Assembly (NCBI RefSeq): GCF_001401755.1
Contig: NZ_AVQK01000034.1
Coordinates: 1 to 50,301 of the forward strand
DNA from: Aquimarina longa SW024
Lineage (GTDB): Bacteria; Bacteroidota; Bacteroidia; Flavobacteriales; Flavobacteriaceae
Direction of reading: 5' to 3'
Length of the DNA stretch: 50,301 bases
In this document: positions 40,472 through 49,800 of the stretch, in pieces
How positions within the stretch are numbered: the stretch's first letter is position 1
Layout of the letters: every line of letters begins with the position of its first letter
Position numbers and translations under genes: made by a program
Notes under the pieces: model-generated
Databases searched by the model: none
Told to the model about the DNA's origin: nothing
What the model saw: only the letters and a program-made list of their open reading frames with translations

Positions 40472-42856
40472 CTAAAACTTAAAATTATAAGATACTGAAG
40501 GTATTATTGAACCAAAAACAGCTGTCCTTGTAGCTTCATTAACTCCTGTTCCTTGGTTTTGTGTAAAAGATATTGATGCTGCATTTCTACGTGCATATAG
40601 GTTATATATTCCAAAAACCCATTCTCCTTTCCATCTTCTATGAGGCTTATTATTGGGTCTATAAGTTGCAGAAATATCTAATCTATGATATGCTGGTAAT
40701 CTATTAGCATTTCTGCTAGAGTAACTCGCAATAGATAGGCCTTCATATTGATATTGTGCGTTTGGATATGTTACTGGTCTACCAGTCTGAAATACAAAAT
40801 TAGAACTGAAAGTCCATTTATCATTTAGTTTATAAATACCTGTAATAGAAATATCATGAGTTCTATCATAAGCTGCATTATACCAATCTCCATTATTGAT
40901 ACCAGGACCTTTAACATTATCCCCCAAGGTTCTTTGTTCTGCTTTCGAAATCGTATATGCTAACCATCCTGTAAAGTTTCCTTTGCTTTTTCTAAATAAA
41001 AATTCTAGCCCGTATGCTTTAGCTTCTCCATTTAATATTTCTGTCTCTATAGTATTTTGTCCTATTAAATCAGAACCATCTATATAATCTAACCTATTTT
41101 TTATAGTTTTATAATATGCTTCTACTTCTAGTGAATACACATTATCTGTAAAGTTCTTAAAATACCCTAGCGCATATTGATCTGATAATTGAGGTTTAAT
41201 AAACTTACCACTTGGTGTCCATACATCTAAAGGGGTTACAGAAACCGTATTAGATAGTAAATGTATATATTGACTTGTTCTAGAATATCCTGCTTTTATA
41301 GATGAGGATTCTGTAAGTTGATATGACAACCCCATTCTTGGTTCTATATTACCATAGCTTTTTATTGTCTTTCCTTTTTTATATACTGTTTCTCCTGTCT
41401 CTATTCCTTCTTCATAAATTTCTAAATCTTCATTATACACCACAGGTTGATCATTTCTATAATTTTTTAATGTTTGCCCTCCTTGCCTTGAAAATGTACT
41501 ATAACGCAATCCATATTGAGCTGTTAATCTCTTCGATATTTTATGTTCGGCACTTATGTATAAACCTGTTTCAAAAGCTTTTTTATCATCTAGTTTTGTA
41601 TAATTTATTGGCGAAGTTGATGATGTTGGTTTAATTTCACCAGGAGTAAAATCATAGGATATTATGTTTCCTCCAAAATCTAATTTAAAATTATTACTAG
41701 CATAATATTTAAGATCATATTTGAGATTATAATTTTTAATCGATGATATCCAATCGAATTCAGAAGATTTTAAAGTTAATTCATAGTCGTATTTACTATA
41801 TATAGCAGATAAATTAGAAAATAATTTATCAGTAAAAATGTGATTCCAACGTAAATTACCTGATAGATTACCATAAGAGCTTTCAAAACTTTTTCCAAAA
41901 TTAAACACATCTCTACCAAAATATCCCGAAAGATATAGCTTATTGTTTTCGCTTAATTTATAGTTTGTTTTTAGGTTAACATCATAAAACTTAACCTTAC
42001 TATCTTTTAGATCCTCTAAACCACTCATAAATAAATGAGCATAAGAACCTCTTCCCGCAACTAAAAAGGACCCTTTTTTATTAAACATTGGTCCCTCTAC
42101 TGCTAATCTACTAGAGATGATACCAACCCCACCTGTAAGACCTATTTTTTTATTATTCCCATCTTTTTGGCGAACATCTAAAACAGAAGAAACTCTACCT
42201 CCAAACCGTGCAGGAATACCTCCCTTATACAACTTAATATCTTTTATAGCATCAGCGTTAAAGACAGAAAAAAAACCCAATAAATGAGAAGAATTATAAA
42301 TGATAGCTTCATCTAATAATATAAGGTTTTGATCAACCGCACCTCCTCTAACATTAAATCCACTAGTCCCTTCTCCACTATTAGTTACTCCTGGTAGGGT
42401 TTGAATTGATTTTATAATATCTACTTCTCCTAACACCACAGGCATTTTTTTCATTGTTCCTGCTTTTAGCTTAGAAACACTCATTTCAGGTTTTTTAATG
42501 TTAACATGCCCTATTTCTTCTGAAGTAATAATAACTTCATCAAGCTCCTCTGATGTCGTAACCATCTCAAAATTTAGTTTCTTATCACCATCCAAAGTGA
42601 TTTCCTGAAAGATATCATCATATCCCATATAGGAAATAACTAATGTGTATGAACCTGCTGGAGCTGTTAAAGAATAGAAACCATATTCATTAGTAATTAC
42701 TCCTATTGTTGTATCTTTAAAAAAGACTGAGGTTCCGAATAAGGTTTCTCCATTACTTATGTCGCTTATAGTACCACTTATAGTATGCTTTTCTTGAGCT
42801 GACGCCTGATATAAAAAGGATGTGAATAGAATAAGTGTGAGAATTGTTTTTTTCAT
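40472..42856 (-). CDS. TonB-dependent outer-membrane receptor with carboxypeptidase-regulatory-like domain
   Basis: A 794-residue outer-membrane receptor. A signal peptide (ILTLILFTSFLYQASA) is followed by a carboxypeptidase-regulatory-like domain (about 22-105: HTISGTISDISNGETLFGTS, NEYGFYSLTAPAGSYTLVIS), a plug domain (about 115-225: LGEVDIIKSIQTLPGVTNSG, GFNVRGGAVDQNLILLDEA, GGIPARFGGRVSSVLDVR) and a 22-strand-type barrel to the C-terminal KF. It would take up a ligand using energy from TonB-ExbBD. It is not SusC-like. It forms a two-gene unit with the DUF4249 gene. It lies next to a peptide-synthetase region, which raises the possibility that it imports that product, but the pair is also common elsewhere. 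Confidence 0.9.
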   Translation of the reverse strand: MKKTILTLILFTSFLYQASAQEKHTISGTISDISNGETLFGTSVFFKDTTIGVITNEYGFYSLTAPAGSYTLVISYMGYDDIFQEITLDGDKKLNFEMVTTSEELDEVIITSEEIGHVNIKKPEMSVSKLKAGTMKKMPVVLGEVDIIKSIQTLPGVTNSGEGTSGFNVRGGAVDQNLILLDEAIIYNSSHLLGFFSVFNADAIKDIKLYKGGIPARFGGRVSSVLDVRQKDGNNKKIGLTGGVGIISSRLAVEGPMFNKKGSFLVAGRGSYAHLFMSGLEDLKDSKVKFYDVNLKTNYKLSENNKLYLSGYFGRDVFNFGKSFESSYGNLSGNLRWNHIFTDKLFSNLSAIYSKYDYELTLKSSEFDWISSIKNYNLKYDLKYYASNNFKLDFGGNIISYDFTPGEIKPTSSTSPINYTKLDDKKAFETGLYISAEHKISKRLTAQYGLRYSTFSRQGGQTLKNYRNDQPVVYNEDLEIYEEGIETGETVYKKGKTIKSYGNIEPRMGLSYQLTESSSIKAGYSRTSQYIHLLSNTVSVTPLDVWTPSGKFIKPQLSDQYALGYFKNFTDNVYSLEVEAYYKTIKNRLDYIDGSDLIGQNTIETEILNGEAKAYGLEFLFRKSKGNFTGWLAYTISKAEQRTLGDNVKGPGINNGDWYNAAYDRTHDISITGIYKLNDKWTFSSNFVFQTGRPVTYPNAQYQYEGLSIASYSSRNANRLPAYHRLDISATYRPNNKPHRRWKGEWVFGIYNLYARRNAASISFTQNQGTGVNEATRTAVFGSIIPSVSYNFKF

Positions 42857-43231
42857 TTTTAGGTTTTAATGAGTTAAATTAATAATAGTAACATACAGTA
42901 TTTACGAATTTGACTGTATTAAAGTTTTTGTATAAAAAACTTATTTAATCATATTTTTGTTACACATAATACTATATTGATATTCAGTTGGTATAAAAAG
43001 GAAGGTTTTATCTCTCCTACCATTTTACTCATAGACAAATTGAATTTATAATAGTTGCATATCAATTATCATATTTTTTTAATCAATTATTATTTAGTTT
43101 TGGTTTACAGTTTTAATGGGTAATAAACTTAGAATCAATCTGTTTCTTATTATTAAAAAAGTAGATACTAATCAAAAAAAAGTGGAAACTAGAAAGTCTC
43201 CACTATAGAAAATATAAATTTTATTTAACTT
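42857..43231. other. Intergenic stretch with terminator and receptor promoter region
   Basis: These 375 bp separate the receptor gene from the end of the JmjC/NRPS run. They contain the terminator at 43181-43204 and the presumed receptor promoter; no -7 match is convincing. Confidence 0.6.
43181..43204 (-). terminator. Intrinsic terminator ending the NRPS-associated run
   Basis: On the minus strand AGTGGAGACT pairs with AGTTTCCACT (one G-U) around TTCT, followed by eight Ts. It is 27 bp past the stop of the second JmjC-like gene. Confidence 0.85.
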
Positions 43232-44155
43232 TTAGGCAGTCATCTCACTAGCCGCAAATTTTTTCCTAAAATAACTTATAATCTCTTCTGCACTAGCTGT
43301 ATCAGAGACTTCTCCTTTTATAAAATACTTAAGAATTTCTAGTTGATCATCTTCTGGATTATTCTTTATATGATTACATAGTGTTTCTAATTGCTTGGCA
43401 TGTACAAAATTCCAAGTGATTGATATACTATCAGATACACAAGTAACATCATGAAACCAACCTGATGGAAATAAAATAATTTCTCCTGGAGATAATACAT
43501 CTTCATAATCATGAGTTATATCTGAGAAACTAGGAAATTTGTTAAGGTCTGGATTTTTAACATCTACAAAATCTCCATTATTCATAACATTTTTTTGCTT
43601 GTCTGGACCATAAAGATAGAAGTGTTTTTGACCATAGAACTGACACAAAACGGCATTACTCATAAAAGGGTCTTTGTGTAATCTTGTTCTTGAGCCTTTT
43701 CCTGAAATAAATAATCCTTTATACGGATAATTATACTCTGTAATACTCTTTGAATCACTCCCTTTGGTACTTGGCACTGCTAAGGATGTGCTAGGTACAA
43801 AATAGGGTTGACTCCAAAAATTCTTTAACGAATCAAAAGCTTTGTCTGACCAATAAAAATCAACTTCTTTTAATTTTGTATACCATCGCATGTATTGCTT
43901 AGACAATCCTTCTTTCTCGCTTCTAAAAAAATTAGCATCTATGTATTTTTCAAGCGGTTGAATGGTCTGTAAATCAAATAAATCGTTATAAACTTGTACT
44001 TTATGATGCCCAAATTCTTTCTTTATATATTCGGGTTTAAATTTCTCTAAATCCCAATTCTCCATAGCATCTGTTACAATCACAGGCTTATTAGATACGA
44101 TATGTTCTTCTATAAATTTTTCTTCGGTTATACTTTTAACTCTAGGTACTTTCAT
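43232..44155 (-). CDS. Cupin_8/JmjC-like oxygenase (second copy)
   Basis: The 307-residue protein has the cupin_8 (JmjC-like) layout: N-terminal FIEEHIVSNKPVIVTDAMENW, then the Fe(II) ligands H-x-D in TRLHKDPFMS (about 157-159), the strand FYGQKHFYLYGPDKQ, and the distal His in LFPSGWFHDVTCVSDSISI (about 237). Such proteins use 2-oxoglutarate and O2 to hydroxylate proteins, peptides or amino acids. The C-terminal helical part (SDTASAEEIISYFRKKFAA) is extra. It is 81 nt downstream of a related gene, and both lie behind the exporter and the peptide synthetase, so a tailoring role (hydroxylation of a peptide residue) is plausible. Not demonstrated. Confidence 0.8.
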   Translation of the reverse strand: MKVPRVKSITEEKFIEEHIVSNKPVIVTDAMENWDLEKFKPEYIKKEFGHHKVQVYNDLFDLQTIQPLEKYIDANFFRSEKEGLSKQYMRWYTKLKEVDFYWSDKAFDSLKNFWSQPYFVPSTSLAVPSTKGSDSKSITEYNYPYKGLFISGKGSRTRLHKDPFMSNAVLCQFYGQKHFYLYGPDKQKNVMNNGDFVDVKNPDLNKFPSFSDITHDYEDVLSPGEIILFPSGWFHDVTCVSDSISITWNFVHAKQLETLCNHIKNNPEDDQLEILKYFIKGEVSDTASAEEIISYFRKKFAASEMTA

Positions 44156-44236
44156 TACTCATTAATTTTTAATTACACATTATTTTAAAAAGAATTTTTA
44201 ATTCTTATTCTATTATCTTAGATTATATTTTTAGTA

Positions 44237-45154
44237 TCAACTGACATAGTTTAGGTATGATTTATAAAATGGAAATATATATTTTGCTGGAATTCTAAGT
44301 CTAAGCCCTAGATAAACTAACATATTATAATATACATTTTTTCTCGGTGCTCCTTTCCATAATGTTCCAACTCCTTTTTTTGCACTTTGGGGTGTATGCC
44401 AATCAATATTAAAAGATATTGATTTACTTAATCCATGAACTTGATGAAGCATACCTGGTGGCATATATAAGATGTCTCCAGGGTTTAAAACAGCTTCCAT
44501 AATTTTTACTCCTTTAGCATTAGGGAATTCCTCATAGTCGGGGTTTTGAGGATCAAACTTTGCCCATCTCCAACCTTCTATATAACAATCATCTTTTTGA
44601 TTTATATCAATTAAAATAAATTTCTTTTTCCCTACAACCTGAAAAAATAAATTATTAGTTAACAATGTATCAAAATGCAATGGGGTTAAACTACCTGTTG
44701 CTCCCATAAAAAATTGTATGTAGTTTTGCCATTCTGGCCAATACCACTTTGGAAATAGTTCTTTAGGAAAAGGTGCTATATCTGATAAATACTCAGGAAA
44801 CATATAAAAAAAAGGAATATCATGTAAATATCCTAAAGGCTCTGTATTAAGTCCTAATTTCAAGTCTTGTTCATATTTATCCAAAAGTTCTATATAAGTA
44901 CTTAACAACATTTTCTCTCGTCTCCCTTCTTTTACCTTACCCATTTTTATAGGCACTTTTATCCCATTCTCCTTAGATTTGAAATATTCAGTATCCCAAT
45001 TTAAAGCGTTCCAATCCGAAGTCATATTTCTAATGACAACGGGTTTTCCTTTATTTACAAAATCGTTATAAAATATATCTCTAGTAATATGATCTACTAT
45101 AGTTATATGTTCAAATAATTGTAATTCATCTATTTTTGATTGAAGTTTTTCCAT
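44237..45154 (-). CDS. Cupin_8/JmjC-like oxygenase (first copy)
   Basis: A 305-residue cupin_8/JmjC-like protein: FVNKGKPVIRNMTSDWNAL-like N-terminal motif, Fe ligands H-x-D in LTPLHFDTLLTNNLFFQ (about 153-155), FQVVGKKKFILIDINQ, and the distal His in YMPPGMLHQVHGLSKSIS (about 237). The C-terminal extension (GTLWKGAPRKNVYYNML, LRLRIPAKYIFPF) is helical. It differs clearly from the second copy, with about the same length and order of motifs. The exporter gene ends 133 nt upstream on the same strand. Hydroxylation of a peptide or amino acid is inferred from family and location. Confidence 0.8.
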   Translation of the reverse strand: MEKLQSKIDELQLFEHITIVDHITRDIFYNDFVNKGKPVVIRNMTSDWNALNWDTEYFKSKENGIKVPIKMGKVKEGRREKMLLSTYIELLDKYEQDLKLGLNTEPLGYLHDIPFFYMFPEYLSDIAPFPKELFPKWYWPEWQNYIQFFMGATGSLTPLHFDTLLTNNLFFQVVGKKKFILIDINQKDDCYIEGWRWAKFDPQNPDYEEFPNAKGVKIMEAVLNPGDILYMPPGMLHQVHGLSKSISFNIDWHTPQSAKKGVGTLWKGAPRKNVYYNMLVYLGLRLRIPAKYIFPFYKSYLNYVS

Positions 45155-45287
45155 TATTTATTTACTAAAAATGTATACTTATTGTTTATTTTTTTCAAAA
45201 AAAAATATTATTGATTATTACATTTTCTTTTGAAGTTATAGAGTCTCTATTGATTATTGATAACCATATATTATATAGAAGTATGGA

Positions 45288-46634
45288 TTATACTAATACA
45301 TCTTCATTCTTTTCTGTTTCTGCTATCTTTTCTAATTCCTTTTTTTCTGCTTCTTTTTTCTGTGCCTCTTTTTCTAATTCAAAACTATATAGTTTATCTA
45401 ACTCACTTACTGGTTTGCTTCTGCTATATAAAATTGAAAATATAATTAACGAAATTCCTGCTATTGTAAATACTCCTATTATTGCTGGAGTTGTAATTGT
45501 TCCTGGAAAATGACCCAATACTTCTGGAGGTAAATCTTTTAAAAAATGTTTTAAAGTATCTACTAAAAATCCTGATAGTAAGAAAGCTAAAGGACCAGCT
45601 CCTCCTACCACTAATTCCTCAAAACCGGCTAAACGTCCCATCATTTTTACTGGAATAATTGTTTGAGAAAATGCTTCGTTTATAATATCAGAAATTGTAG
45701 CTACCATTATTACCAACATTCCACCAATAGCTAAGACATATATATCAACATTTATCCAGAGTAGTGCAAGAATTACCCCTACAAAAATATTAACATAAGT
45801 AATTTTTTGAATTGGTTTTTTAAAGCTTGATGTACTTCCCATAATAATACCACCGACCAATGTTCCAAGACCAATGCATGTTAAAACAATTCCTAATACA
45901 TATTCATCTGAAAAATCTAGTATTAATGGTGTAAATAAAACTTCCACTAACCCCATAAAGAAATTAATCCCAAAGAAAAAGATGAATAAATGAACCAATG
46001 CTTTTCTTTTTTTCAGGAAATTCTTTATTGTTTTCCAATCATTTTTCATACTAAACTCTTCATCAGACTGCTCCACCACTACAAAGTTGATCATTAAAAA
46101 GGCTAGTATAGCTATCGAAAAAGTAACTACATCAATCAAAAATATGTTACTCATCCCTATCATTTTATACAGTACAGGAGCCAAAATTGGAACTCCCATA
46201 CCTATAATAGCAAATAGAGTAGCCGTCATCCCTTGAGCTTTTATTAATTTATCTTTAGAAACTAGAGCTGTAGTAGCTACAAAAAAGGCAGTAAAAACAA
46301 AAGTGCTCGCTACAGATCCTATTCCCGACACTACCATAATATGCCATGGTTGCAATTCTCCTATATTATAAAGTAACATGAGGAGAATACTTCCTATAGC
46401 AGCAACCAATTGCCCATAGATAATCATCTTCTTTTTGTTCCAACGATCTACAAAGCTACCTATAAACGGAGCTAAAAAAACGGCAGGAGCAGCTTCAAAA
46501 AACCAAATAATAGCATAAGATGACACAGAACCTTCTGGTTGATCAAGTACCCATACGCTTAAAGCAAAATCTGTTAAATCAGTACCAAATAACGAAACCA
46601 TTATTAGCGATGCGTACATTAAATATTTCTTCAT
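45288..46634 (-). CDS. MFS exporter (EntS/MFS_3-like)
   Basis: The 448-residue protein has 12 predicted membrane helices, beginning SLIMVSLFGTDLTDFALSVW and including the family signature region GSFVDRWNKKKMIIYGQLVA after helix 2. The overall pattern (helix 1 TDFALSVWVLDQ, the DRWNKKK loop, a central loop near 190-210) matches the MFS_3 group that includes enterobactin exporter EntS and macrolide efflux proteins. The C-terminus is a Lys/Glu-rich cytoplasmic tail of about 40 residues. It is 256 nt downstream of the peptide synthetase on the same strand, which suggests it exports that peptide or protects the producer. Confidence 0.85.
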   Translation of the reverse strand: MKKYLMYASLIMVSLFGTDLTDFALSVWVLDQPEGSVSSYAIIWFFEAAPAVFLAPFIGSFVDRWNKKKMIIYGQLVAAIGSILLMLLYNIGELQPWHIMVVSGIGSVASTFVFTAFFVATTALVSKDKLIKAQGMTATLFAIIGMGVPILAPVLYKMIGMSNIFLIDVVTFSIAILAFLMINFVVVEQSDEEFSMKNDWKTIKNFLKKRKALVHLFIFFFGINFFMGLVEVLFTPLILDFSDEYVLGIVLTCIGLGTLVGGIIMGSTSSFKKPIQKITYVNIFVGVILALLWINVDIYVLAIGGMLVIMVATISDIINEAFSQTIIPVKMMGRLAGFEELVVGGAGPLAFLLSGFLVDTLKHFLKDLPPEVLGHFPGTITTPAIIGVFTIAGISLIIFSILYSRSKPVSELDKLYSFELEKEAQKKEAEKKELEKIAETEKNEDVLV

Positions 46635-46801
46635 TTATTTATTTATTTACTGTTAATATTTAATCTGTAAAAAAAATCAACTTATACAACACCTCGATCA
46701 ATTTGATTAACCTAAACTATATAAGTTATTAGCAAACAAATGAAATTGAAAAAAAAGCATAGTTGGATTACTAGTAAGGATGCATTTATAAAAGTCATGA
46801 A

Positions 46802-46827
46802 AACTATTTTTTTTCAAAAAAATAGTT
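46802..46827 (-). terminator. AT-rich hairpin between the NRPS and exporter genes
   Basis: AACTATTTTTTT pairs perfectly with AAAAAAATAGTT around TC. It lies 64 bp past the synthetase stop and may weaken or end transcription between it and the exporter. Confidence 0.4.
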
Positions 46828-46890
46828 GCTTGATTATTTTCTTAAACAGCTATCATTAATTTCTAATATAAATGCATCATTTTTTTGATT

Positions 46891-49800
46891 TTAAACCCCC
46901 TCCATATATTCTTCTTGGATAGAGCGTTGTTTTAAGTATGTAATAATTTCATTTACATGAGGAGGTTCTAACATAGTCTCATGAGTTCCTGAAACTTCTA
47001 ATACTGGAATATCTTGATCCGTATATTTACTCCATCCTAAGTCTGCCGGCCCCTCATCTTGAAGTGTTTTAAATACTATAATTGGTACATTTTTTTCTAC
47101 TAAAGTTTGAGGAGAATAATCAAAAATAGCATTTACATTAGCTGTAAAGACCGCAATACGACCACGTATTTGATTTTCTAAATGCAATAGATCTGGATTA
47201 CTTTTTATTAAACTATAAACCGTATCTAATTGCTCTTCTTTAGATTTTCCTTTGAGTGCTGATTTCTTTACAACAAAATTAGTATTTAATAGTCGATTAA
47301 CTTCATCAATTGTATAGAGAATAATATCTCCAAATGACTCTTCTTCTTCTGAAGAATCTATCAGGTCTTCCTCAGGAGCAACCCCATCTAAGATAATGAG
47401 TTCTTCAATTTCAAATCCACTTCGCTGTAATTGCTTTGCCATTTCATAAGCTATAGTACATCCAAAAGAATATCCTGCTAAACGATAAGGTCCTTCAGAG
47501 TCTACTTTTTGCATTTCGGAAATAAATAAAGCAGTCATTTCTTCTATCGTTTTTAAGACTGGGGATATTCCATCTAAACCAGGAGACTGAAAAGCATAAA
47601 AAGGCTGATTCTCTCCTAGTGCTTTTGATAGACTAATATATGTCATAGCTGTTCCACCTCCCGGAGGAGCGCAAAAAATAGGTCTCTTATTTCCTTCCTT
47701 ATTGAACGTTACAAGGATGTCTTTTTCGAATTCTATACTCGAAGACATATAGGAATTTAACGAAGCAATTGTTGGGTATTCGAATAAATGAGCTACTGAT
47801 ATATTTCTATTAAATATAAAATTAATCTTAGAAGTCATTTGTATTACTAATAATGAGTGTCCTCCTAATTCAAAGAAATTATCATATATCCCGATTTTAT
47901 CTAAATTTAATAGTTCTTGCCAAATATCTACTAATTGTTCCTCCATTTCATTTCGAGGTGCTACGTACTCCTTGGTAGATAAGGTAGTCATATCTGGATC
48001 TGGTAATGATTTCCTATCTATCTTACCATTAGTGGTTAGTGGCATTATATCCAAATTAACCCATAATTGCGGAACCATATACTCTGGAAGACTATTCTTT
48101 AAATAGTCTTGTACTATTTCTTTATCCAAATCATCTTCTGAGACAATATAACCTATCAATCTATTATTCTCCGAACTATCTCCTTTAGCTACAACACAAC
48201 TACTCATAATAGATGGATGAGATAATAAAACACTCTCTATCTCACCTAGTTCTACACGATATCCACGAACCTTTACCTGATCATCTATTCTGCCGACAAA
48301 CTCTATAGTGCCATTAGCAAGCCAACGAGCCAAATCTCCGGTCTTATACATACGTTCTCCTTTAACAAAAGGATTCTCTACAAACTTCTCCTCTGTTAAA
48401 TCTTCTCTATTCAGATAACCTCTAGCTAATCCTGACCCTCCAACACATAATTCTCCTACAGCTCCTATGGGAAGTAACTGTTGATTCGTATCCAATATAT
48501 AGATACTAGTATTAGATATAGGTTTTCCTATAGGAACCACTGATGTAAAATCGTCTCCCTCGAAAGTAGTAGCACAAATACTTGTTTCTGTTGGACCATA
48601 TGCATTAATATATCTACCAAATCGATTAGAAAATGACAATACTTGAGATAATGGCGCCTGCTCTCCTGCAGTAATCAATGTATCTAAAACTGCTAAATCA
48701 GACACATCTAATAATCTAAAAAATGCTGGAGGCAAAGTTGCACAACTAATTTTATTACTATTTATAAAATTCACAAAATAATCTATGTCTGATTTCTTAT
48801 CCTCGGGGATAATAAATAAACTACCTCCTCCTAAAATAGAGGTCAATATTTCTGAGATGGAAGCATCAAAACTTTGACTCGCAAACTGAAGACAATTAGA
48901 GTCTGAAGTAATACCAAAAATATCTATCTGTGAATAAACTGTATTAATAATGCCTTTATGCTCTATTAATACTCCTTTTGGTTTACCTGTAGAACCAGAA
49001 GTATAAATAACATATGCCAGATTATCAATAGTTATATCTATTACAGGTAACTCTTTAGAATATGAAGTCATTTCTGATTTAAAAACATCCAAAAATGAAT
49101 CATCTATAATCACTTTACATCCACTATCTGATTCTATATAAGAAATACGATCAGCAGGGTAATTTGGATCTATAGGTACATAAGCACCCCCTGATTTTAA
49201 AATCGCTAATAATGATACAACTAGCCATTCGCTACGCTCTAGCCTAACTCCTATTAAATCTTCTAAAACAATATCATTAGTCGATAATAAATAATTCGAT
49301 AAGCGATTAGATAATTCATCTAAATCTTTATAAGTCAATTCTTTATTTTCAAAAACTAATGCAATACTATCCGGAGAATTATGAACTTGATTTTCAAATA
49401 AATCTATCAAGGTCATATCTGATCGATAAGCAACATCTGTAGCATTGAATAGCTCTAATAGTTCATTTTCTTCTGTCAATGTTAACATCGATAAAGAACT
49501 AATATTCTGAGTAACATCATCTACAATACTACGTAATAATTCTTGATAATGAACCAACATACGGCGTATCGTAGCTTCTGTAAATAAAGCAGTACTGTAC
49601 ACTATTCCTAAGTCAATACCTGACTCACTTTCCTCAACACTAAGAGTTAGATCAAATTGTGAAGTATTTACTCCATGCTCATAAGGTTCTATAGTTACTC
49701 CTTCTAATTCAATATCTTCATCTTCTGGAGTATTTTGTAATACAAACATAACCTGAAACAAAGGAGACGTACTCATATCACGAGTCTTTACAACATTACT

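Noticed and set aside
40896..41634. Plus-strand open frames inside the TonB receptor gene
   Set aside because: They are antisense to a well-supported receptor and have no recognisable domain or upstream signals.
45211..45513. A 100-codon plus-strand frame over the 3' end of the exporter gene
   Set aside because: Its Ser/Phe-rich reading is the antisense of the Lys/Glu-rich exporter tail.
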